A stretch of DNA of 64,000 nucleotides, from positions 44,777,920-44,841,919 of the forward strand of contig OY282606.1 in the NCBI GenBank assembly GCA_958298945.1, written 5' to 3'. The first letter of the stretch is position 1. Each line of letters opens with the position of its first letter. A model generated the notes under the pieces. That model did not search any database, was not told where the DNA came from, and was given only the letters and a program-made list of their open reading frames with translations. The translations under genes and the position numbers were made by a program. The stretch is from Atherix ibis (lineage: Eukaryota > Arthropoda > Insecta > Diptera > Athericidae). Shown here one piece after another: positions 49,662 through 61,490 of the stretch.

Positions 49662-50952
49662 CAGGGTGGACCATTTAAAAGTTGCATTTTAAAAAGTAAA
49701 TAAAAAAAACTAGTGTATAATTTTTTAAATTTCCGGTTTTATTAGAAATATTTAACCTTGAAATTTAAGAATGAAACACATCATTTAAATGACTACCAAG
49801 GCTGGCCTTACAGTACTCCATTCGCTCGACCCAATTTTTCAGTACATTTTCGATTGTCTGGGCCTGTACTTCTTTAATGGCAACTTTGATTTCATGTTTC
49901 AAGGCCTCAATTATCTCTGGATGGCTTGCGAAACTTTTATCCTTAACGGCTCCCCACAGAAATTAATCCAACATGCTCAAATCACAGCTCCAAGGCGGCC
50001 AATTGACATCAGAATTTCGGCTGATTATTCGGTTTTCGAAAGCAGTGCCCAAAAGTTGGATTGTTACGTTGGCTATGTGGCAAGTGGCCCCGTCCTGTTG
50101 AAAACAAATGTCGTCCATGCCATTCTCTTCAACTTTTGGAAACAAAAATTCGTTGAGCATGCCACGATAGCGCTCACCAATGACCGTAACGGCGGCTCCT
50201 TCATCGTTTTCGAAGAAAAACGGGCCAATGATGCCTCCAGTCCAAAATCCGCATTAAACCGTGACTCGTTGTGGATGCATCGGCTTTTCCATGGTGACGT
50301 ATGGATTTTCTGAGCCCCAGATGCAACAATTTTGTTTGTTGATATACCCACCGAGGTGGAAATGGGCCTCATTCGAAAATCTGATTTTTCGGTAAAAGTG
50401 CTCATCTTCGGCCAAATGATCTTGAGCCCATTGGGCAAATCGAAAACGCATCGGATGGTTATGCGGCTTTAGTTGTTGGACTAATTGAACTTTGTAAGCT
50501 TTCATACCGAGGTCTTTGTGCAAAATTCGCAACAGAGAAGTGCGAGAAATGTTCAATTCCTGAGAACGGTGAAGAGTTGATGTTGATGGATGATCACGGA
50601 CATTTTCAGCAACGGCGGTATTATTCTCGGTCGTACGCACTGTCTTAGAGCGGGAACGAGTTGCTTTGGCAACTAACAAACCAGTTTCGCTTCACGAATT
50701 TGTCCACAAGTTGACGTGATGGCATTCGATCTTTACTCATTTTTTTTTTGTAATTTCTCACAGTTTGGGTTGAAGATTCACCACTTTGGAAGTAAGTTCT
50801 CAATATTTCCCAGTTTTCTTCAAGCGTATGGATTACCATTTCGTAAAATTCAGACTTTCAACTAACAATCTGTCAATTCGTGTTGACATTTAGCACTCTA
50901 GTACTTCAAATAAATAGTGGCTCAAAATGCAACCGATAGATGGACCACCATG
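49662..50952 (-). mobile_element. Full-length but dead DD41D (rosa-like) mariner
   Basis: Inverted ends (cagggtggacca at 49662; catggtggtcca read inward from 50952) are each flanked by TA, giving a 1291-bp element. The minus strand starts near 50839 (MVIHTLEENWEILRTYF), shifts frame near 50660, then reads HRSQELNISRTSLLRILHKD, LKPHNHPMRFRFAQWAQDHL, FSNEAHFHLGGYINKQN, a stop after QRVTV, CGFWTGGIIGPFFFEN, CFQQDGATCHIAN and NWPPWSCDLSMLD. The second and third Asp are 41 residues apart. The first catalytic Asp is Asn (SNEAHF). The frameshift, stop and active-site change make it inactive. Confidence 0.93.
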
Positions 50953-52619
50953 TACTTCAAAAAGTAATGACAAAATAATCATTTTAGTAAAAAAGTGAAA
51001 ATGGGAAGATTAATCAAAATTCTTCAAACTCGTTCCAATGTAAATATAAAAGTAAAGATAGTTAAGTGCAGCTTACAAAAATTAAATATCGTTTTTTATA
51101 AAGCTTCACAAATGGCAAAGTCCTTTTCTTTCAAATTAGTTTCGATAAAATGACCTATTCTACCCCAAACAGTTTTTAATTGATTAGAGCTATTCCATAC
51201 GCTATATATAGTCAAATTTCAAGGTAAAACGCAAAATTTTTTTTTTTGATATTGAGATTCAGATACTTTAAATAATTTTTGCATGAGATATTAGTGGAGT
51301 CTCCCTTAAATAAGGGTCAATAATTAAAAAAAAAATACTATACTGTACTAATATGATATGGATAATCTGTCCCAGAAATCCAATAGTAAACGTATTTATG
51401 GTATACGAGTAAAAAAAATAATAAACATATAACAGAAAAATTAAAGTATAAATATATGGTAAGTCATGCTATATTTTATTAGTTTATACGAATTACTAAA
51501 GATGGAATTCCGAAGGTAAAACTATTATTATTCGTATTTGTCATTGTACGAAGTGAGTAGAGAGAAAATTATTGGATCTTATGAAATATTGACAAAAATT
51601 TTATTAAAGACGCGTATATATTGCCTTTTATTTAAAATTTCTACCATATTGACTATAATTATTATATTTTCCCTTTATTTATAAGCATATTGAATATTTA
51701 TGTTAATTATGTAAATAAGAATGTATGGGAAAATATTGAAGAATGCTCACTTATTTTAAGTATAAGCTAAGGTCTAAAATCAATTTGCTTAATAACAATG
51801 TTAAGGTCACTTAAGTATACTCGTAATTTAAAAAAATTCTGAAATAATAGCGTTTGATTGTTGATGTTGTAATCGAAATGATAAATGATCGTCTTCTTTA
51901 CACCTTTTCTCAGGGTTATTACTATTTACATATTGGAGTTTATATTTATTTTGATAAGTAAGTGATTAGATTAAAAGGTGAATATATGATTAGTTAAAAT
52001 TTATAATTTTATTATTAATTCGCTTAATCCATATTCTCTATGAGCAACGTTTCCATGACCTTAAATGATATTCAAAAAAGAATAGCTTGCAGTGTCGTCA
52101 ATACTTGCGCGTTGACTTCATTTTGCGCTGTTTCCCATAGTATTTTTTTTTACGTTATTTATACATAAAACAGTTGTACCAAATATATACTTTTGTGTTT
52201 TATATGATTTTAAAATCATATTTTTTTCTGTTTCTTATTTCTTTCTTTATTTTAAATGAGAAAAAAATGTGTTTTATTATGAAATTTATTGAAATTCCAG
52301 TAACCAAGTTTATTATAACAGATGTCGTTGCCATCAGTTACTATACAATAATCAAAGTGTTTCAAGCCAAATAGTAGAGAGAAAATCTACTCGTTAAGAA
52401 AATCAAAAAATTTGCCATAAATTTGAGACTTTATCATCAAATAATAAATGTTATAAATTTAGTGTACAAAGTGTTAATTTAAATAAATTCTTATAGAAAT
52501 TTTCTTATAATTATAATTGCTCATATTATGCAAATTTCTTATAATTTTCAAATATTATAACGTGTATTGTATTAGTGGTGTTAATAAATAAGAAATAGAA
52601 AATTTAAAAAAAAAATAAA
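50953..52619. other. Intergenic DNA upstream of the carboxylesterase
   Basis: No gene is visible. A 66-codon frame at 52174-52374 is hydrophobic and unrecognised. The esterase promoter must lie here, but no clear TATA-initiator pair can be singled out in such AT-rich DNA. Confidence 0.45.
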
Positions 52620-55600
52620 ATGAAATGGTTTACAATAAACACTGTTTGGTTATTTATATCACTGATTGGACTTAGCTGTGGATTTGCTTTGGCCCCATCG
52701 ACAGTTGGCGGTTTTGTGGCTCGTGCCGGAAAAATATCAAATACCATTAAGGTATGTTAATTGAAATTGAAAACTATTTCTTTAAGAAAATAAAAGAATT
52801 AAAATCATATCGTCAAAAAAAACTTTTTAATAATATTCAGTTTATCGATATTATTATAATTATTTATGAGCATAAAATTAATTCTAAAAAACTTTAGAAA
52901 TATTTTATCTAATAGCGCTGTGAGTTAGTGGAGCGTAGTTGTGTAAGTGTTTCTTATTAGAATCGAATTCAAAAGTGATTTGCGCAAATACGAGTATGAT
53001 AGTAGAAAACCCCTTTCAAAACTGACTCGAAATCAAAATTTCTATCACAGCCAATATATATTTGAAAGGCCATCGTCTCCCTTCAACGAACTTTCAGCTA
53101 TTACACAATTTGAGACGGTAAAGTTATGATGTAAAAATTGTCTACTACATGGAATCTATGAAATTTATGATAGCTTTTATTCTATGCGAGCTTATTTTAT
53201 TTCTTAGAGAATATATTACATAATAAATGACCTATCGCAGACCTCTGTTGTTGAGTGAATTTTTTTTTACGTAAGAACAGATTTCCAATTACGGTAGTTT
53301 GTATTTACGAGTGTACTTGGCCATATTTCTACTTTAATTGGAATTGTCAAATTTAATTTAGTGACAAAATTATATACATACTCATACTATGACCTTGAGA
53401 TATACACATATGCTTATATATAAAATGGCATAATGTTATAAGGCAGGTGTCGAGAAGTTTATTACTCTGTAAATAAATGTTCATCATTGAATGATTATTT
53501 ACAAACTACAATACAATAATTAACTCCTGGATCTCTGGCATATATTTATATATATAAGTCTAAGTATTAGATCCTAAATTAAGTGTATTTGGTAGCTTTT
53601 TCAAAAAAACTACTGGTTGACAATACTTTTTAAGAGACCACTCGACATTATAAAAACTAGTGGAGAGTATTTAATTATAGACTATTACAAAGTGTGGCAG
53701 AAAAGTAAAGACTGGCATCACTGTCAACTCCCTTTTATATTATCTATGCGTTAGTTCCTCCTAGATATGGATTACAAATTTCAACCTTGTTCGGTAACCA
53801 CATGATCCTATATATTGAAGTTATGTTTTTGTAGTGCGTTACGAAAAATAAAACCGTGAAAAATGGGACAGGAGGAACGTAAATATTTTTTATCAAGATC
53901 ATACATTTTTCGGTGGAAGAGGAATCTCGCTCAACAATGATTAGAGCGTGGATTAACATTGAAGGTCATGAGTACATCATCATTGAAGCGATAAGAGCTG
54001 CGTCATACGGCCATCTTCATAAACTGGCTTTTGTTGGAGAAAGGGGCTCTTGTGGCTCCCTAATCCATCTATTCATCTGATCTGAGGCTGTAAGACTTTT
54101 TGTTCCCCAATATTAAAAAATACCTTAAAGGACATCATCTTGATACTTTAGTAATATCCCAGGAGGTTAACCGAGGAGCTGAAGGCTACGAAGAGTAAAA
54201 ACAACACCTTCATCGACGTATTGCTGCCAAAGGCAACTATGTTGATGGGGATATCATTTATGTATTAAAATAAAATAAAATAATTGCAAAGAATCAGTTT
54301 CATTAGTTTTCTGTCACACCGTCTATAAACAATTTTTCAAAGTGGATTGGTTTTAAATTTTTTGAAGAAAACTTTCTTGATGATAAATTTTTTTACCAGA
54401 ATTGAAAATTAGCAGAACCTAAACTATGATATATGGCCACCAAGTATGGAAATATTTATTTATAGTTCTAAAAAAAATTAAGAGATCAAAGTTGCCAAAA
54501 AAAATGGCAACTGCAAATTCTCTGATTTTTAGAGAATTTGCAGTTGCCATTTTTAGAGCGCCACGTCTTATTTTATGATACTATCGGCAAAAAATCAAAT
54601 GAAATAGTCTTTTTTTGATAACAATATAGAATCAATAAATAATGTTTGCTTATTCTACAGTAGCTTCAATAGTAATAATTCCTTAGTAACATGAAAATAC
54701 TATTGAGGTTATCGTAGATTAAAGTAAGTTATCTTGCGATGAGCACATTGTTTAAAATATTAATTTTTTTCCAAAATACTGGAGCAACGTTTACTATAAT
54801 TAAGGTAATCCTAGAAAAATTCGAAAAAAACTTAAAAATATTATTAAAATTGATTAAATTAAGTGAGGAAAATCAAAAGTTTATAGAAAAATTATTATTG
54901 CTTGTCTTATATGTTATATCGTAACGAAAAATCTAAAGAGAAGGAATTTTTTTGGCGTGGTATCTACAAATTGCCCGAGAGATGGGAAAAATATGTAGTT
55001 AACGAGGGCAAGTACTTTGAATAAATTTGTTTTTGCTTTCTATAAAAAAACATGTGTTTTTTTACCTAAAAAACAGCGGATTTAAGCTTATACACCTGGT
55101 AGATATTTTTTCCCATTTTTTTATGTTTGCTTTATTAGGTTGAGTACTTTTGAAACTACCTTCATAAGTAAATACTTTTGACACTACCTTCATAAGTGAA
55201 TAGACGCAAACTAATCAAAACCCAAACTCATAACTCTTACTCTTATGTAGATCGCTTTTGATATTGTACGTTTTTTCTTCTATATAAACTTCTCCAATTC
55301 AAATAAATCTCCACCTATAAACAATTTTTTTCTGAAAATGAAATCATATTATTAATTATAGTTTCAAAAAAAAAAAACTTTAAATCACGAACCAGATTTA
55401 CATTTGAACGCAAAAAAGTTTGTTGCATTCGTACATGCAAACGTAACTTGTCAATGGGTTTTTATGATAAATGCTACCGTGAATATTTGCATTTACATCT
55501 AAAAAAATTGATTTTTATCTTTAATAATGTTTTCATTTCCGTTTTATTAATAGTATTTCATCGGAATTTTTTTAATAAAATTTTATTAGTGCATAAATTT

Positions 55601-58600
55601 TTATATTTTCGCTCAATTGTTGGAATATACAATATTTCAACCAGAAATTCACTTGTGCAGTTATCAACGCATAAACTTTCAAAAGTTAATTAATCAATAT
55701 TAATACATAAAAATTATAATGAATAAAATAAAATTTTTAATAATTTCCATAATTATACTTATAATAATGACAACTTTTACAATAGTTTTTATGGATATTT
55801 TTCAAAGTGAATCAAATTTTTTAAATAGTGATAATATCACTATTGACGAAGAGGAAATTGATGTGGAATATTTGTGCAATGTACGAATGCATTTAGAATA
55901 AAATTGTGGCAAAAAAGTTTTAACAAAATATATTCTTTGATTTTAAATATTATATGTTTTTTTTTATTAAGTTGAAAGTGTACTAAATCATATGTAAATA
56001 TTTCTAGGGTACAAATGCTTGGAAAAAACTAACAACACATCCGAACTCGGTTGTTTCCACATTTCCGGGAAGAGCTATAAAAGCAGTTCGGGAAGTGGTT
56101 GGATGCTTTAATGTAAGTATAGAAGTATGCCAAAATTCCTATTTTTTATAAATGAATTTCGTATAATAATAAATATTAAATATAAAATAAAGTTACTAGT
56201 GGATAAAATTTATAAAATAATATTTTAATAGAAAATTCTAAAATTTAAAGTTCTAAGTCCATGTTGGTTTAAAAAAATTTATATACCTTAAATAAATGTT
56301 GACTTTCATAGAAAAATCTCTTAATTTAAGGCTTTAAGTCAATATTAGTTATGTAAAAGATTTTTTCATGTGAGTCTTAAAAGTTAATTTTCTAAGGCCA
56401 TATTGGTTTTGAGTAATAATTACCAAATTTGGAGCTCTTAGTTATAATGTTTCTTAGAGCGACATTTTTAATAAATATTAATTTTTATAGAAGAACACCT
56501 TAATGTCAGGGTCTAAATCAATAATGATTTTTGTAGTGAATCCTTTAAACATAAGACAGTAAGTTCATATTGGTTTTTGCAGAAATATATAATAAATTAT
56601 TATAAAATCTCTGAATTTACAGGCTATGTTGGTTCGAAAAAATGAGCCGTTTTTTTATAAAACTCTAAGTCCACAATGGATTTTGTTAAAAAAATTCTGA
56701 TTCAAATTTCAAATTGTTTTTTTTTTTTGTTAGTTTGGAAGATGAATCTCAAATAACGTATTCCTAAGTTTTCATTAATTCTTGGAGCAAAATTTTAAAT
56801 TCAATGCCTTAAGTAAATATCGGCTTTCTAAGAGTTACTAATTCAATATAAATTTTTGTAGTGAATTCTTAAAATTAAATGTTCTAAGTTCATAGTTGCT
56901 AAATGTTTAATTTTAAATTGAAACTTGATTTATGCTTATATTGGTTTTGAATTAGTTTTTAGAATACAATTTGTTAATTTTTGTTTTATTAAAGTTCGTA
57001 TTGATTTGCGTAGAAAGATTTTCAAATTTTAATTTCTAAGTTCAAATTGGTTATGGCACAAAAAAAATTGGTAAATTTATTTAGTTAAATTCTACATTGG
57101 TTGTACCCAAATTCCAAGCTTTAAGTTTTTTTCTACATTTATTAAAATAAAGATTAGAAAATAAGTGTTATTGTTATATTAACTCTGCTCTAAAAAATCT
57201 GACATAAAAACAATTTAAAAATTTTGAAATTTTAATCTTCAATTCGAACAATTCTGCTTACAATAAAAATAACCTTTTTTCTTTTAATTTCATTGCTCAT
57301 AAAAATATAGAAAGAGGGAAGGGTAATTATACAAACACCACAAGGTAAATTGCGCGGCTTCATACAAACGTACAAAACAGGACAACAAGGATATTATTAT
57401 AGTTTTCGTGGTATTAGATATGGCTTACCACCGATTGGGGCAAGACGGTAATTGTTCCGATTATCAGTCTTAATGCTATTTCAGAGAAGTTTCAGAGAAT
57501 GGAATTCTAAGCTAAAAATATTTAATTGCAGATTTCGTGAAGCCTTACCAACGATGAAGTGGCATGGAATCGTAAATGCTCTGAGCGAAGGTAATTCTTG
57601 TCCACAAAGAAATTTAATTTTAGACGCCTATGTTGGACAGGAAGACTGTCTTTTTATAAATGTTTATTCACCAAAGTTGCCTGAACCGCTTAGCAAGTAA
57701 TTAATATTTTAAAATTGTTTAATGAAGCCAACTTTAAAATCGTATTTAATATAATTTTGAAAATAGACATCCTAAACTTCCTGTAATGGTCTGGTTCCAT
57801 GGTGGAGCATTTGTATTTGGATCGAATGGTCCATTCCTTTATGGTCCTGATTCTTTTGTGGGCGAAAATTGTATTTTGGTTGCAGCTAATTATCGTTTGG
57901 GGGCATTAGGATTTTTAAATGCTGGACCAGATGCACCAGGAAATAATGGACTGAAGGTTGGAATATAATTTATATTGCTTTTTTTTAAAATATATTTGTC
58001 TAATGAAATAAAATTGATAATATAATCCATATTTCTGCTCAATTCGATTCGAAAAATATTTTTTCTGTAGGATCAAACATTAGCGCTAAAATGGGTACAT
58101 AAGAATATAGCAGCATTTGGAGGCGATCCAAGAAAAGTCACAATTTTTGGACAGTCGGCAGGTGCAGCTTCTGTTCATTTTCATATGCTTTCGCCAATGT
58201 CAAGAGGCCTTTTCCATCGTGTAATCGCTCAGAGTGGTACAGCCCTTAATCATTGGACATTAATCGATAAAACGGAAGATAGAGCATTTGCTCTTGGTCG
58301 AGCACTAGGATTAAATACCAATAGTACCGATGAACTTTTAGAATTTTTAAGACAAACATCTGCACGAGATATTGTCGAAATGTCACCGAAAATCATAACA
58401 CCGGAGGATACTGCAAATAATCGGGGATTCCCATTTTTACCGAGTATCGAAACTGATTGGCGAGGTAGGGCAGATGCAAATGAAAGGAACAAGTTCGATG
58501 AGAGTTTTATAGTTGATCATCCATCAAATATTATTGCTAGTAAAAACTTCAACGATGTACCATTATTGCTAGGATACAATAGCGAAGAGGGTTTGCTTTT

Positions 58601-60133
58601 TTTAAAAAGTAAGTTGATTTTTTTCAAAGAATTTTTTAATTTATTTTTATTTCTACTAGTATATATTGTAGTCAACAATATTAAAATATTCAACAACAAA
58701 AAATGCAATCTAGAAGTTGGTATTTTTAGCTATTGCCAGAAAACTTTAGTTGCTATTTAGAGTTTAGTTTTATTGTAACTGAAGCCATTTTTTTAAATTA
58801 TTTTCAAGGATTAGCAGACAATCCAAACCTTCTTTCCATAATTGATAACAACTTCATCCAAATGGTTCCAATGGCTTTGAATGTACCTGGAAAGCCAACA
58901 TCGGCAGAAACACATTCTCTAGCACAAGAAATAAAACAATTTTATTTGAATAATCGTTCGGTTTCCGATGAGACTATAAGTGAAATGGTTTATGTAAGTT
59001 TACTTGGAGAAAAAATTTGAATTTGATGAAAAGAAATAAGTAATTTATTAAGAAATACGAGTAATAATGGAAAAGAGTGAATGTTTGGTTTTTTCATTAA
59101 CAGCTAATGACAGATTTGACGTTTACTCGCGGCATAATAGAATCAACACGAATGCACGCTAATTACGGGGAATCACCGGTTTACATGTACCGATTCGGGT
59201 TTGACGGATCACTTGGCTTTTTCAAACGGTTGCTCGGTATAACACGTGCGGGAGTATGCCATGGTGATGAGATTGGATATTTATTCCATTTTGGATTCTT
59301 TAATCTGAATTCGAGTGCAGGAGAAGCAGAAATTTTAGTTCGAAATCGGATGGTGAAAATGTGGACGAATTTTGCTAAATTTGCGTAAGTAAAGATGTGG
59401 TTTTAAAATTCATTAGAAATCCTTAAACCGACTAACTGTTAGTCTCGTTAAGTTGTTATTATTTTGATCGGTTTAGGCAACTCTGTTGAAGTTGCCTAAA
59501 GATCGACCATTCTGTCCTATACACGCCAACAGTAATGAAAGTTATCGTAAATCCAGAACTGTTTGGACAGTCTATGACGGCGAACAAATTTAGTCCTCAC
59601 ATACTATCCATCTTGATAACTGAACTCAGTTTTTTTTATAATTATTCGAATTATGTGCGGTTATCGAAATTTTCGATAAGTTTAACACTTAAAATGTGTT
59701 AAGTTTAACATTTAAAATGTTAAGTTTATCCAGCGTGGTCATAGAAATTTTCGAATGAATTTCTAATTTAAGATACTTAATATCCACCAGGTTTTATTGG
59801 AAAACAGTTTGTTAGAGAACTACCTGATCCGGATACCTTAAGAGGATCCCTTTTATTATCAGTTTTACAAATTTTTTTTCTTTAATTTCTTTTTTGAAAA
59901 AAAAAACTCAATATTTTTATTTTTATTGTTGCTTTTTCAGAAATCCAACGCCATCAGAAGGAAATAGCACACTGCCATTTATATGGAGTCCGATTGATAA
60001 GACAAAGTTGATCACCGAGCTTAACTATCTCGACATCAATAAGGAAACTGTGCCGAGTGTGAACCCAGATGAGAAAAGGTTATTTTTCTGGGATGATCTT
60101 TATTTACGTTATAATGGAAAATTATTCCATTAG
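52620..60133 (+). CDS. Secreted type-B carboxylesterase (641 aa, nine exons)
   Basis: Exons are 52620-52751, 56008-56112, 57311-57447, 57532-57696, 57767-57956, 58071-58608, 58809-58993, 59104-59384 and 59941-60133, all GT-AG with matching phases. The protein is an alpha/beta-hydrolase of the COesterase family, hydrolysing carboxylic esters. Residues 1-25 form a signal peptide (MKWFTINTVWLFISLIGLSC), so it is probably secreted. The family fold begins near residue 83 (VIIQTPQGKLRG). Visible are QEDCLFINVYSP, the oxyanion HGGAF (191-195), the nucleophile elbow GQSAG with Ser272 (Gln replaces the common Glu), the acid in NSEEG (Glu416) and His537 in VCHGDE. About 55 residues between signal peptide and fold, partly encoded by exon 2, are unusual. 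The substrate cannot be told; it could be a juvenile-hormone, pheromone or general esterase. Confidence 0.95.
53688..54323 (+). mobile_element. Internally deleted mariner in esterase intron 1
   Basis: The ends are inverse (agtgtggcagaaaa near 53690; ggtgtgacagaaaa read inward from 54321) and flanked by TA. The plus strand near the right end reads FLFPNIKKYLKGHHLDTLVI and, after a stop, IAAKGNYVDGDIIYVLK, a mariner C-terminus. The catalytic core is missing. Its left end is shared with the mini-element at 7747-8127. Confidence 0.8.
54500..54554. repeat. Perfect 24-bp hairpin in esterase intron 1
   Basis: 54500-54523 and 54531-54554 are exact reverse complements (arm contains atggcaactgcaaattctct) around a 7-nt loop. 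If the intron is transcribed on the plus strand this would fold as a short stem. No TE ends are seen beside it. Confidence 0.9.
54925..55099 (+). mobile_element. 3' end of a mauritiana-type mariner in esterase intron 1
   Basis: The plus strand reads EKEFFWRGIYKLPERWEKYV then NEGKYFE and a stop, the last residues of a Mos1-like transposase. The right terminal repeat ends at 55099 followed by TA; read inward it starts ccaggtgtataagcttaaat. That repeat matches the left end at 24967 almost base for base, so both came from one family. Everything upstream of this tail is missing. Confidence 0.92.
55719..55901 (+). CDS. Small open frame with an N-terminal membrane segment, in esterase intron 1
   Basis: A 60-codon frame begins MNKIKFLIISIIILIIMTTF, a strong hydrophobic segment, followed by an acidic tail containing DEEEIDVEYLCN. 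The amphipathic order (basic start, hydrophobic core, acidic tail) is what a small secreted or single-pass protein would show, but in AT-rich DNA hydrophobic frames arise easily. No promoter or poly(A) site can be assigned. Low confidence as a real gene. Confidence 0.2.
   Translation: MNKIKFLIISIIILIIMTTFTIVFMDIFQSESNFLNSDNITIDEEEIDVEYLCNVRMHLE
56150..57200. repeat. Degenerate tandem array filling esterase intron 2
   Basis: A loose motif of the form ctaagt-cata-ttggttttt-gtagaaaaattcttaaattt recurs with heavy divergence. Recognisable cores occur near 56252, 56333, 56389, 56549, 56680, 56887 and 57038. Spacing is irregular, roughly 50 to 200 bp. The array stays between the splice sites of exons 2 and 3. 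Confidence 0.55.
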
Positions 60134-60239
60134 AAAAATTCAACCCAACGAATATTTTTTTCTTAAACATTTTTTTTATAATTTAAGAGGAGGAATTTTT
60201 TGTAAAAAAACATAAAATGAACCTATTTTAAAATATTGG

Positions 60240-61390
60240 AAAAAGTCAGCGAAATTTTTTGAGTTGTTTACTGGAATTTTGTTTTTTTAATTCTGTTTTA
60301 TAAAGTCTTTTAATTGAAGATGTTTTTCCGTGAACTGTTTAACCGAATTTTTTTTACTATAATTTCTCGACATTTTTCTATAAGTGATTTAATTGAAAGT
60401 TTTTTTTTAAAAATTGGGGTTTTTGAAATTTTAATTGTTTGGAAATTCTTTTAAAATTCTTTGAGTGAAAATTCTTTCCATGAAGTACTTTAATTGAAAT
60501 TTTGTTTTTAATGAAACAATTTGGATGGAAAATATTATATTAAAATTCTTTGATTGATAATTTTTCTTATTTAATTTTTATAATGAAAATTTTTCTCGTG
60601 AAATTGTCCGATTGCAAATTTATTCATAAAGTGCTATAATAGGAAATATTTCTTACAACGTTTTTTGATACACAATTTTTCTTTTGAATATCCTTGATTG
60701 GAAATTTTGTCCTCAAAGTGCCTTGAATTGGAAATATTTCTTTCAAAGATTTTTGACTTAAAAATTATTTGTCTGAAATTTTTTCGTAAAACTGTTTTAG
60801 TTAAATATTTTCCAATAAAATTTTATGGTTGGAAATTCTTTCTATGAAGGACATTAATTGGAAAATTTTTCACTGCAACTCTTCGAATGGAAATTTTTGT
60901 AGTAAAGTCCTTCAATTGATAATTTTAAGTAATGGTATTTTTTCAATTAACTTTTTTTCTATTAAATTTTATCGTAAAATCCTATCGACTTTTTTTCATG
61001 TAATTCTGTAATTGGAAATTTTATAACATTTTTAGTAAAATTCACTGACAATAAAAATTGTGAGGTCGAATTTTTTGTGATGAAATTCTTCGATTAGAAA
61101 TTTATCTTGAAAAATTCTTTGCATAGAAACATTTGTTATGGAATTACTTGATTGTAACTTTATCCAAAAATATTGTGATATGAAAATTTGTGCAATGAAA
61201 TTTTCAGGTTCGACATTTTGAAAATACTTTAACTGGAAACTCTTTGACTAAAAATCTTCTGAGCAGAAATTTTGCCCACGAAACTCTTTCCATGAAGTAA
61301 TTTAATCCCCTAAAAAATTCATCACTTCAAAATATTTCTAGCAAAAATTGTAGACTGGAAACTATGTGTTAAAATACTGAATTATGAAAA
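60240..61390. repeat. Degenerate short-period array between the esterase and RPC3
   Basis: The stretch is built of variants of gaaatttttc and attctttgattgg, repeating about every 20-35 bp with heavy divergence (for example near 60460, 60550, 60700, 60830, 60890, 61090 and 61220). No gene lies in it. It separates the convergent 3' ends of the two flanking genes. Confidence 0.6.
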
Positions 61391-61490
61391 TTCTATAAAA
61401 AGAATATAACAACATTTTTCCTTTTAAAATTTATATATATTTTTTTATTTATTTACATTATATTAAAAATTCTAAAAGTTAAAGCATATA

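Noticed and set aside
24967..55099. Treating the 25-kb and 55-kb mariner pieces as one element split by an insertion
   Set aside because: The 30 kb between contain ordinary genomic DNA and many unrelated insertions. Two separate truncated copies are simpler, so this is kept only as a weak alternative.
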